A stretch of DNA of 7,439 nt from NCBI GenBank assembly GCA_027023165.1, contig JALVWX010000203.1, forward strand, positions 1 to 7,439. The letters are read 5' to 3'. Positions within the stretch are counted from its first letter, which is position 1. Each line of letters starts with the position of its first letter. Made by a program: the position numbers and the translations under genes. This document shows, piece by piece, positions 1 to 5,533 of this stretch. The notes under the pieces were generated by a model. It was not told the origin of the DNA. It saw nothing but the letters and a program-made list of their open reading frames with translations, and did not search any database. Source of the DNA: Thermococcus sp. (GTDB taxonomy: Archaea > Methanobacteriota_B > Thermococci > Thermococcales > Thermococcaceae).

Positions 1-20
1 AATTTCCACCGGTGGTAAGG

Positions 21-356
21 ATGATGGGCATGAACCCGAGGCAGATGAAGAAGCTCATGAGGCAGATGGGCATCAAGATGGACGAGCTTGAGGGAGTTGA
101 AGAGGTAGTAATCAGGATGGCCAACAAGGAGATAGTCCTCAAGGACCCGGTCGTGACCACAATCTCGGCGCAGGGCGAGAAGAGCTACCAGATAGTTCCA
201 GGAAGCGAGGAGGTCAGGCCGCTCGTCAGGGTCTCCGAGGAAGACGTCAAGCTCGTCATGGAGCAGGCTGGGGTGGATGAAGAAACCGCCAGGAAAGCCC
301 TTATGGAGGCCAAGGGCGACCTGGCGGAGGCGATATTGAAGCTGACGGAAGAATGA
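21..356 (+). CDS. nac: Archaeal nascent polypeptide-associated complex protein (aNAC)
   Basis: Binds nascent chains at the ribosome exit tunnel in the cytoplasm; archaeal NAC is a homodimer of one alpha-type subunit. The 111-residue product has the family layout: a basic, Met-rich N-terminus (residues 1-20, [10 protein letters not shown] type) that in the family contacts the ribosome, a small beta-rich NAC domain (about 20-70, with the GEKSYQIV strand at 52-59), and a C-terminal UBA domain (about 72-109, with the typical [10 protein letters not shown] last helix). Length is normal for archaeal NAC. I chose ATG 21 because GGTGG at 11-15 lies 5 nt upstream, matching the spacing at other genes here. 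An in-frame GTG at 12 lies inside that Shine-Dalgarno site, and ATG 24 is the next alternative. The promoter is off the left edge. The gene converges on the gene at 366-725. Confidence 0.93.
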   Translation: MMGMNPRQMKKLMRQMGIKMDELEGVEEVVIRMANKEIVLKDPVVTTISAQGEKSYQIVPGSEEVRPLVRVSEEDVKLVMEQAGVDEETARKALMEAKGDLAEAILKLTEE

Positions 357-379
357 AAAGAGCGCTCAATCCTTTTCAT
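353..379. terminator. Inverted repeat across two convergent gene ends, possible bidirectional terminator
   Basis: Perfect 8-bp arms ATGAAAAG (353-360) and CTTTTCAT (372-379) flank an 11-nt centre that itself contains the palindrome AGCGCT (361-366). Both TGA stops (354-356 on +, 366-368 on -) lie inside. On the + strand TTTT occurs at 373-376 and again at 384-387. On the - strand TTTT falls at 360-357. Archaeal termination depends mainly on U-tracts, so the T runs matter more than the stem. The terminator role is inferred. Confidence 0.35.
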
Positions 380-725
380 GCCCTTTTCTGAAGGCTTCTA
401 TTGCCTTGGTTAGCGGTATGAGGTGCATCAATGCAGGTCCGCCGGCCATGAGAACGGCCACTAACCCGGCTTCCATAAGCTCCTCCGGCTTCGCACCGGC
501 TTCCAGGGCCTTTCTCGTGTGGAGGTAGATGCACCACTCGCAGCCGGCCGAGATTCCAAGGGCGAGGGCTATAAGCTCTTTCTCTCTCGTCGTCAGGGCC
601 TTGTTATCGAGTGTCTCGCGCAAAAACCTTGAGAATGCCGATATCTCCTTCGGGTGCTCCTTTCCGAGCTTCTCTAAAAGGGCCTCGATCTCCTCAAGCT
701 TCATCATTACGTCTTCTTCCCCCAT
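366..725 (-). CDS. Carboxymuconolactone decarboxylase / AhpD-like family protein
   Basis: Small all-helical protein (119 residues) of the CMD/AhpD-like superfamily. The diagnostic core is E50 (in REKELIALA), then C62-E-W-C65-x3-H69. In AhpD this Cys pair plus His and Glu acts as a thiol-disulfide peroxidase centre, so a redox or peroxide role is more plausible than the lactone decarboxylase chemistry the family is named for; the substrate cannot be read from sequence. A Gly/Ala/Met-rich helix (about 84-100) follows, as usual for the fold, which normally forms trimers or hexamers. ATG 725 is chosen because GGTGG (734-730) is 4 nt upstream; ATG 707 lies too far away. The gene is 75 bp downstream of the HEAT-repeat gene on the same strand, so it may be co-transcribed with it or use its own promoter. 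It is sometimes annotated as alkylhydroperoxidase. Confidence 0.88.
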   Translation of the reverse strand: MGEEDVMMKLEEIEALLEKLGKEHPKEISAFSRFLRETLDNKALTTREKELIALALGISAGCEWCIYLHTRKALEAGAKPEELMEAGLVAVLMAGGPALMHLIPLTKAIEAFRKGHEKD

Positions 726-754
726 AGGACCACCGTGGGGAGTTGGGGGAGAAG

Positions 755-775
755 GATTAAAGGATTTCTAAAACG
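755..775 (-). promoter_or_regulatory. Possible promoter of the CMD/AhpD-like gene
   Basis: Reading the - strand, two A/T-rich candidates lie before the gene: TTTTAGA near 773-767, and CTTTAATC (762-755) preceded by GAAATC. Allowing about 26 bp from the TATA centre to the start of transcription, the first would give a leader of roughly 20 nt that keeps the GGTGG site. The second would start inside that site. Neither is a strong box. Confidence 0.33.
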
Positions 776-776
776 T

Positions 777-791
777 AAGGTTTGAAACCTT
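777..791. repeat. 15-bp perfect dyad AAGGTTT-G-AAACCTT
   Basis: Seven-base arms (777-783 and 785-791) around a single G. It lies between the stop of the HEAT-repeat gene (801) and the promoter candidates of the CMD/AhpD-like gene. In DNA it suits a dimeric repressor or activator. In RNA from the - strand it could fold as a 6-bp stem with a 3-nt loop, followed by TTTT at 773-770, which is a weak terminator shape for the HEAT gene. The sequence alone does not decide between these. Confidence 0.5.
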
Positions 792-800
792 CTTTGGCCA

Positions 801-2333
801 TCAGACCGCTATTCCCCGCTGCCGGAGCTTCAGAACGTCCTCTATGACGTCTATCAGCGACGCTATTATCTCGTCGTTTCTGCCGTTGTCCTTCCCGTAG
901 AGGCTCTTGAGCTTGTCAACAAGGTCGAAGAGCACCTCTTCGTCCATATCGATGAGCTTCTGCGCCTCCCTTGCTAAGAACTTCAGGGCAACGGGCCTCG
1001 CGTCATCGCGGTCGAGGAGCTTGAAGATTATCCTCATCGCCGACCTCTCGAACTCGTCTCCACCTATCTTCTCCGAGAGCCTTGCTAGCATTTCTAGCCC
1101 GCCCTCTATATCGAGGGGGTTGTTAGACTTCAGGAGAACGTCTATCAGGGAGGAGAAGAACTTCGCGGTTCCTGGGTAGAGGGTGTATATGTCGGCCATC
1201 GTTTTCGCCGCGGTCTCCCTTGCCCATGGGTTCCTGCTCTTGAGGAACTCCCCCAGAATCGGGAGAATCCTGTAGGCGTCCGTTGGAGTCAGGTGCTCCG
1301 TCACCCTCGAGATTATCCACAGGGCATCCATTCTCCTTGTGTAATCTGGGTCTTCAAGCATGTTCAGTATCCTTTCCATGACTTCCGGGTCGAGCTTCGC
1401 CAGCTCGGCGACGATCTCAGTTTTCCCCGCGTCGAGTAGCCGGTCAACGTCTTCGGCGCTGTATTTCGTTACCTCCATGGCCTTCTTGAGTTCTCTCTCG
1501 CTCTGAACGACGTCCCCAACGCTCGCCGACTTCTCGAGCTTCTCAAGAACCGTGCCGGCCTTCAGACCGAGCTTGACGTTGCTCTTCAGCTCCTTTATCC
1601 TGGCTATGGCCTTTAGCTTATTCTTCGTTGAGATGTACTTGTCCCGTGTCGAGAGCCTGTCTATCGCTATCAGTGCCCTCTCAACCACGTACGGGTCCGG
1701 GTGGCCCAGCAGGTCCGCCATCCTGCCGAAGACCTCGTTGAGCAGTTTGGGGTCGTCGGTTTTGCTCGCCATCTCAGTTAAGGCCGTTATCGCCGCACCC
1801 TGGACCTCCCTCTTTCCGCTCGAGCCTATGAGTGAGAACAGCCAGTTCACTATCTTGTACGCCAGTCTTGCGACCTTCACGCCGACTTTTCCGAGTCCTT
1901 CGGCCGCGTATTCTCCCAGAATCGGCATCCCCGACTTTACAACGTCCATGAGGGCCTCCGTGACCTTATCGTAGTCGTCATCGCTCAGCTCCCCCTTCTC
2001 GAGGAGGAGGTTCAGCACTTCGATGGCCCTGAGGGCCACTTTCTCGTCCTTATCCTTCAGCAGTTCTATTACTCTGTCGAGAACGAGTGAAAGCCGCTCC
2101 CCCCTCAGCGTTCCCCCTTCTGTCATGTCGCCGAGTATCGTCAGAACGTTGGCCCGGACGTGGGGGTTCTCATCGGAGAGAAGATCTACCAGAACTTTAA
2201 ACGCGCTCTCGTGCTCTTCAGCAAGCTCCTTTACCTCCTTGAGGTGCCAGGAGAGCAGGTCTTTCTTCAGGCCTTCCCTGTCGACTATGAGTTCTCCCCC
2301 CTTTATCAGGAGGATTGAGAGGTAGCCGGTCAT
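801..2333 (-). CDS. HEAT-repeat protein of unknown function
   Basis: A 510-residue protein made almost wholly of paired amphipathic helices. Repeat units visible include about 45-72 (LVDLLSDENPHVRANVLTIL), 84-113 (VIELLKDKDEKVALRAIEVL), 123-155, 160-190, 198-228 (MADLLGHPDPYVVERALIAI), 316-346, 355-385 (FLKSRNPWARETAAKTMADI), 394-422 and 430-462. The D/N-P-x-V-R/E-x2-A pattern is that of HEAT/armadillo repeats. A charged, less regular stretch (about 230-300) separates an N-terminal from a C-terminal repeat block. There is no signal peptide, membrane segment or catalytic motif, and no cysteine at all. HEAT solenoids are protein-binding scaffolds; the partner is unknown. ATG 2333 has GGTGG (2342-2338) 4 nt upstream. 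The gene diverges from hflX and precedes the CMD/AhpD-like gene. I do not recognise a named orthologue. Confidence 0.88.
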   Translation of the reverse strand: MTGYLSILLIKGGELIVDREGLKKDLLSWHLKEVKELAEEHESAFKVLVDLLSDENPHVRANVLTILGDMTEGGTLRGERLSLVLDRVIELLKDKDEKVALRAIEVLNLLLEKGELSDDDYDKVTEALMDVVKSGMPILGEYAAEGLGKVGVKVARLAYKIVNWLFSLIGSSGKREVQGAAITALTEMASKTDDPKLLNEVFGRMADLLGHPDPYVVERALIAIDRLSTRDKYISTKNKLKAIARIKELKSNVKLGLKAGTVLEKLEKSASVGDVVQSERELKKAMEVTKYSAEDVDRLLDAGKTEIVAELAKLDPEVMERILNMLEDPDYTRRMDALWIISRVTEHLTPTDAYRILPILGEFLKSRNPWARETAAKTMADIYTLYPGTAKFFSSLIDVLLKSNNPLDIEGGLEMLARLSEKIGGDEFERSAMRIIFKLLDRDDARPVALKFLAREAQKLIDMDEEVLFDLVDKLKSLYGKDNGRNDEIIASLIDVIEDVLKLRQRGIAV

Positions 2334-2337
2334 GTTC

Positions 2338-2380
2338 CCACCGTTTCATTACATAGGGCGGAGGATGATTTAAGGTTTCC
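2338..2380 (-). promoter_or_regulatory. Promoter and ribosome binding site of the HEAT-repeat gene
   Basis: On the - strand GGAAAC (2380-2375) followed by CTTAAATC (2374-2367) reads as a BRE plus TATA box. With about 26 bp to the start of transcription, the mRNA would begin near 2345. That gives a leader of about 12 nt that just includes the GGTGG site (2342-2338). Positions are inferred from consensus, not from transcript data. Confidence 0.6.
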
Positions 2381-2440
2381 TCGGGAACAGAATTCCAGAT
2401 TGTAACCCCTGGACGTGTTTTTTTGGTCGAACCGGAACAG

Positions 2441-2457
2441 GGGCGTAAGTTTATTAA
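2441..2457 (+). promoter_or_regulatory. hflX promoter, implying a leaderless mRNA
   Basis: A BRE-like GCGTAAG (2443-2449) is followed by the TATA box TTTATTAA (2450-2457). Its centre is about 26 bp before ATG 2480, the usual archaeal distance from TATA box to transcription start. The mRNA should therefore begin at or within a few bases of the start codon. No Shine-Dalgarno-like GGTGG or GGAGG lies in 2458-2479. A run of seven T (2418-2424) lies just upstream. Confidence 0.62.
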
Positions 2458-2479
2458 GCGCGCTGAGAACTCCAGCCGC

Positions 2480-3805
2480 ATGAGGGTCGTTGGTGTAATA
2501 CGGAAGTCCCGCAGGGAGCGCACTTCACGGGCCGAGTTCGAGGAGCTTTTGAGAAGTGCGGGCTACGAGGTTCTGGCGATACTCGAGCAGAACCGGGAGG
2601 AGCACCCCAGATACAACATCGGAAAGGGGAAGCTCGAGGAGCTGAAGAAACTAGTCGAGGAGCTGAAGCCAGACAGGGTGGTCTTCGCCAACCGCTTAAC
2701 GCCGAGCCAGGCCTACAACCTCTGGAAGGAGCTTAAGGTTGAGGTAATCGACAGGTGGCAGCTCGTTCTCGAGATATTCGAGAAGCGCGCCCACTCCAGG
2801 GAGGCCAAGCTCCAGGTTGAACTCGCTTCGCTCCAGTACGAGGTTCCGCTCGTCAAGGAAGCCATAAGGCGGGCAAAGCTCGGCGACAGGGCCGGTTTCA
2901 AGGGCATGGGCGAGTACCAGACCAGACAGTACCTCAAGCACATCCGTTACAGGATGGGCAGAATCAGAAAGGAACTCGAGAGGGCGAAGGCGGAGCGCGA
3001 GGTTAGGAGGAAGAGAAGGGAGGAAGTCGGCTTCGTACTCCTCGCTTTGGCGGGCTACACCAACGCCGGCAAGTCAACCCTTCTCAACGCGCTGGCCAAA
3101 GAGAACGTCGAGGCGAGGAATCAGATGTTCACGACGCTCGATACCACCACGAGGCGCTTCAATCTCTCCGGGAAGAGGGTTCTCGTTACCGATACCGTCG
3201 GCTTCATCGACGGTCTTCCACCGTTCATAGTCGAGGCTTTCCACTCCACCCTTGAGGAGATAGTGAAGGCCGACGTCATAATCCTCGTTCTTGACTCAAG
3301 CGAGCCGTGGGGGGAGATAAGACGGAAGTTCCTGGCTTCCCTGAACGTTCTCCGCGAGCTTAAAACCCTCGACAGGCCGATGGTCATCGCCCTCAACAAG
3401 ATCGACCTGACCTCGCCGGAGGACGCTGGAGAAAAGGCCAGGAGAATCCGTGAGCTTGCGGAGGAGAGGGGACTCAGCCCTTGGGTTGTCTCCATTTCAG
3501 CCAAACTCGGCCGGCTGGATGAGCTTTACGAGGCCCTTGAGAGTGCGGTCCTCTCGCTCCCGAAGTACGGGGCCTTTGAGATAACCGTTGGGTCACCGGA
3601 TGATGTCCCGCGCGTCCTCTCGCTCCTCCGCTCCGTCGGAGAGGTTCTTAGCGTGGAATACGGCGAGAGAACCCGGATAAGGGCCTACCTCCAGACCGGC
3701 ATGATAAAAGAACTGACGAGGATGGGGGCTGGGGTGAGGCGGCTAGACCAGCCCCACAAAGGCGAAGGCCTTGAAGACGACGAGGGAGATGACGATGGCC
3801 GTTAG
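2480..3805 (+). CDS. hflX: HflX-family ribosome-associated GTPase
   Basis: GTPase of the TRAFAC/OBG-HflX group that binds the large ribosomal subunit; bacterial HflX splits stalled or stressed ribosomes. The 441-residue product shows the N-terminal HflX domain (1-140, with the Gly-rich YNIGKGKLEELK at 45-56), a basic helical linker (about 150-183), and the G domain: G1 GYTNAGKST (192-200), switch I Thr region FTTLDTTTR (217-225), G3 DTVGF (238-242), G4 NKID (306-309), G5 SAK (340-342). A C-terminal domain follows (about 355-421). Start: ATG 2480 fits both the family N-terminus and the promoter; an in-frame TTG at 2423 would put the promoter inside the gene. The last 20 residues form an acidic tail (EDDEGDDD) that exists only because the frame runs 63 bp into the convergent permease gene. 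Confidence 0.93.
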   Translation: MRVVGVIRKSRRERTSRAEFEELLRSAGYEVLAILEQNREEHPRYNIGKGKLEELKKLVEELKPDRVVFANRLTPSQAYNLWKELKVEVIDRWQLVLEIFEKRAHSREAKLQVELASLQYEVPLVKEAIRRAKLGDRAGFKGMGEYQTRQYLKHIRYRMGRIRKELERAKAEREVRRKRREEVGFVLLALAGYTNAGKSTLLNALAKENVEARNQMFTTLDTTTRRFNLSGKRVLVTDTVGFIDGLPPFIVEAFHSTLEEIVKADVIILVLDSSEPWGEIRRKFLASLNVLRELKTLDRPMVIALNKIDLTSPEDAGEKARRIRELAEERGLSPWVVSISAKLGRLDELYEALESAVLSLPKYGAFEITVGSPDDVPRVLSLLRSVGEVLSVEYGERTRIRAYLQTGMIKELTRMGAGVRRLDQPHKGEGLEDDEGDDDGR

Positions 3806-4705
3806 CGGCGTTGCCACCCAGCCGAAGATTATGTCCCGTATGACCGACTTCTCAACGCCCCTTCCCGCGAGCAGGCCGACACCGACGACGCCACCGACTA
3901 TCGACTGGCTCGAACTCACTGGAAGCCCCACAAAGTTGGCCATGCTGACTGCTATTGCCGAGCCGAACTGGGCCGCGAAGGCCGAAATCGGCCCGAGGGA
4001 GGTTATCTTCTTCCCTACTGTGTGCATGACCGCGTAGCTAAAGGTGAGCGAGCCTATGGCGAGTGAGATTGCTCCGAATGCTCCGGCAATCCTCGGCTCC
4101 ATGAATCCCGCCCCTACGAGCGGTCCGGAGGCGTTCGCAACCTCGTTCGTTCCGAAGTTGAAGGCCATGTAGGAACCGCCGAGTATGGCGAGGGCCTTGT
4201 AGAGGGCTTCTATTGTGGAAACGCTCTTCATCTTCGAGACGACCCATGCGTAGAATTTGTAGAGGATTATCGCGAATATCCCGGAGAGGATGGGTGAGAT
4301 GACCCACGCCGAGGCTATCTTCGTGAACGTCCACCAGTTTATAGGGGCGTGCGTGGCGAGGCCGACTCCGATGACGCCGCCGACTATCGACTGGGTTGTG
4401 GAAACCGGCAGGCCCTTGACGGTCGCTATCGTGACCCATATCCCCGCGGCGAGGAGCGCTATAACGGCCATGTTCATCGTGAGGAAGCCGTGGGGTACTA
4501 TGCCCTCCCCAACGGTCTTCATGACTTTGTAGCCCCTGAGATAGGCGCCCATGAGGACGAAGATGGCTATCGTAAGCGTTGCTTGGCGGAAGCTCAGTAT
4601 CCCCGCTCCAACCGCCGTCCCCATTGCGTTTGCAGAATCGTTTGAGCCTATGTTCCAGGCTATGTAAAAGGCCACTGCTATCGCTGTGAGCGCCAGCACG
4701 TCCAT
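3743..4705 (-). CDS. pit: PiT-family inorganic phosphate permease
   Basis: Low-affinity phosphate transporter of the PiT (PHO4/SLC20) family in the cytoplasmic membrane, cotransporting phosphate with Na+ or H+. The 320-residue protein is almost entirely hydrophobic helices and shows the family's inverted duplication: signature GSNDSANA (20-27) matches GTNEVANA (185-192), and GLPVSTTQS (98-106) matches GLPVSSSQS (260-268). A short, partly basic stretch (about 151-170) separates the halves. The two Asp/Glu-Asn signature segments and the two VS(T/S)xQS loops form the binding sites in the family, and all are intact. Start: ATG 4705 has GGTGG (4715-4711) 5 nt upstream; an in-frame GTG at 4714 overlaps that site and is rejected. 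No PhoU-like partner gene is adjacent. The 3' end overlaps hflX by 63 bp, antisense. Confidence 0.92.
   Translation of the reverse strand: MDVLALTAIAVAFYIAWNIGSNDSANAMGTAVGAGILSFRQATLTIAIFVLMGAYLRGYKVMKTVGEGIVPHGFLTMNMAVIALLAAGIWVTIATVKGLPVSTTQSIVGGVIGVGLATHAPINWWTFTKIASAWVISPILSGIFAIILYKFYAWVVSKMKSVSTIEALYKALAILGGSYMAFNFGTNEVANASGPLVGAGFMEPRIAGAFGAISLAIGSLTFSYAVMHTVGKKITSLGPISAFAAQFGSAIAVSMANFVGLPVSSSQSIVGGVVGVGLLAGRGVEKSVIRDIIFGWVATPLTAIVISLVVFKAFAFVGLV
3872..4414 (-). repeat. Internal duplication within the phosphate permease gene
   Basis: The stretch coding residues 98-116 (4414-4358) and that coding residues 260-278 (3928-3872) are still alike in DNA: both contain CCGACTATCGACTGG on the + strand. 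At the protein level 14-15 of 19 positions are identical (GLPVS-x-x-QSIVGGV-x-GVGL). This is the ancient PiT gene duplication and not a recent repeat. Confidence 0.75.
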
Positions 4706-4710
4706 TTTAA

Positions 4711-4763
4711 CCACCCTCTACTATATAGATTATATACCTGCATATAGCGGGGCGTTTAAAAGC
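4711..4763 (-). promoter_or_regulatory. Promoter region of the phosphate permease gene
   Basis: Three TATA-like elements are stacked on the - strand. They are TTTTAAA (4761-4755, preceded by CTAAGC), CTATATG (4747-4741), and TATATAAT (4736-4729), which is part of the dyad TATATA-GAT-TATATA (4722-4736). The first would give a leader of about 25 nt containing the GGTGG site (4715-4711), as at porG. The last would start transcription almost at the ATG, without that site. I favour the first, but the choice is open. Confidence 0.45.
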
Positions 4764-4870
4764 TTAGCGGGCGAAGGTTTTTCGGGAAACGGTGAGCTTT
4801 TTCTGCCATTGAAGGATGATGACGTTCACCCCTACCCAAAGGCACCTGCCGAAGGGAGCTTAAGCCAATA

Positions 4871-4886
4871 CCGAAACTTAAATAAA
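4871..4886 (+). promoter_or_regulatory. Promoter of the porG-vor operon
   Basis: CCGAAA (4871-4876, BRE) followed directly by CTTAAATAAA (4877-4886, TATA box) is a near-textbook Thermococcales promoter. About 26 bp from the box centre gives a transcription start near 4907, so the leader would be about 24 nt and carry AGGAGG (4917-4922), 8 nt before ATG 4931. The rest of the 225-bp gap (about 4764-4870) shows no gene, RNA or repeat that I can support. Confidence 0.75.
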
Positions 4887-4900
4887 TGCTTTGGATGAAT

Positions 4901-4917
4901 TAAGTTTGACAAACTTA
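4901..4917. repeat. 17-bp perfect dyad TAAGTTT-GAC-AAACTTA, possible operator
   Basis: Seven-base arms (4901-4907 and 4911-4917) with a 3-nt centre. The element covers the predicted transcription start (about 4907) and its last base is the first base of the AGGAGG ribosome binding site. A dimeric regulator bound here would block RNA polymerase. In RNA, a start at 4901 or earlier could form a short A/U hairpin next to the ribosome site. The heptamer AAACTTA also occurs at 4874-4880 inside the promoter. Confidence 0.6.
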
Positions 4918-4930
4918 GGAGGCATGGAAG

Positions 4931-5488
4931 ATGATCGAGATTCGTTTTCACGGTAGAGGTGGACAGGGTGCCGTTACCGCCGCCAACATTTTAGCTTCAG
5001 CAGCCTTCAAGAGTGGCAAGTACGTCCAGGCGTTCCCGTTCTTCGGCGTTGAGAGGCGTGGAGCGCCGGTCACTGCCTTCACCAGGATTGACGACAAGCC
5101 CATCAGAATAAAGACCCAGATTTACGAGCCTGACGTTGTAGTCGTCCTCGACCCGAGCCTTCTCGATACCGTCGATGTCACAGCGGGCCTCAAGGAGAAC
5201 GGCATAGTCATCGTCAACACCGAGAAGAGCAAGGATGAAGTGCTTGAAAAGCTCAAGAAGAAGCCCAAGAAGCTTGCCCTCGTCGATGCAACCACTATAG
5301 CCCTCGAAGTCCTTGGACTGCCGATCACCAACACCGCCATCCTCGGTGCCGTTGCCAAGGCCACCGGAATCGTTGACCTCCCCTACATCCAGGAGGCCAT
5401 CAAGGAGACCTTCTCAGGAGCGCTCGGCGAGAAGAACGCCAAAGCCGCCGAGGAATCCTTCAACAAGACCGTTATCTATGAGCTTTGA
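4931..5488 (+). CDS. porG: 2-oxoacid:ferredoxin oxidoreductase gamma subunit, shared by POR and VOR
   Basis: Gamma subunit (185 residues) of cytoplasmic, oxygen-sensitive 2-oxoacid:ferredoxin oxidoreductases. In P. furiosus one gamma protein serves both pyruvate (POR) and 2-ketoisovalerate (VOR) enzymes. Family marks: the N-terminal strand and Gly-rich loop [10 protein letters not shown] (4-12), the [10 protein letters not shown] segment (37-46), the [11 protein letters not shown] strand (69-79), and the [13 protein letters not shown] helix (134-146). The length fits a stand-alone gamma subunit. ATG 4931 follows AGGAGG by 8 nt; ATG 4924 is out of frame. It is the first gene of the operon, 45 nt before vorD, and probably sits under the dyad at 4901-4917. 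The name porG rests on gene order and remembered Pyrococcus sequences; function as the gamma subunit is near certain. Confidence 0.95.
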
Positions 5489-5533
5489 TCTTCTTCCACT
5501 TACTTCCTTAATCCCCTGCGGGTGGTGATAGAG
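5489..5533 (+). promoter_or_regulatory. porG-vorD junction: pyrimidine-rich spacer and strong ribosome binding site
   Basis: Of the first 29 nt (5489-5517), 25 are C or T. Then GGTGGTGAT (5521-5529) matches the GGTGAT part of the 16S-complementary sequence and ends 4 nt before a TTG codon at 5534. The other junctions in this operon are only 1 and 5 nt, so this gap stands out. No long T run is present, so a terminator is not clear. Confidence 0.5.

Noticed and set aside
1552..1974. A 140-codon open frame on the + strand inside the HEAT-repeat gene
   Set aside because: The Ser/Leu/Phe-rich product is the antisense shadow of helical, Lys/Glu-rich coding sequence. It has no ribosome site or promoter.
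2425..2435. A tRNA T-arm-like GGTTCGA on the - strand (2433-2427)
   Set aside because: No ATCC after it, no acceptor, anticodon or D arm around it. It is not a tRNA gene or an attachment site remnant that can be supported.
2423..2479. A 19-residue N-terminal extension of HflX starting at TTG 2423
   Set aside because: It would cover the TATA box and has no ribosome site. Family N-termini start near MRVVGVI.
4712..4714. GTG start for the phosphate permease
   Set aside because: The codon is inside the GGTGG site that serves ATG 4705 at the same 5-nt spacing seen before the NAC gene.
4816..4822. ATGATGA, a match to the C box of C/D box sRNAs
   Set aside because: No CTGA (D or D' box) or second TGATGA lies at a proper distance downstream, and no terminal stem is visible.
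4686..4898. A 70-codon + strand frame through the permease-porG intergenic region
   Set aside because: It crosses both promoters, begins inside the permease gene, has no ribosome site and its product resembles nothing I know.
4904..4914. A SurR (sulfur response regulator) site in the porG leader
   Set aside because: The SurR core I know is GTT-n3-AAC. Here GTT and AAC are 5 nt apart, so the match fails.
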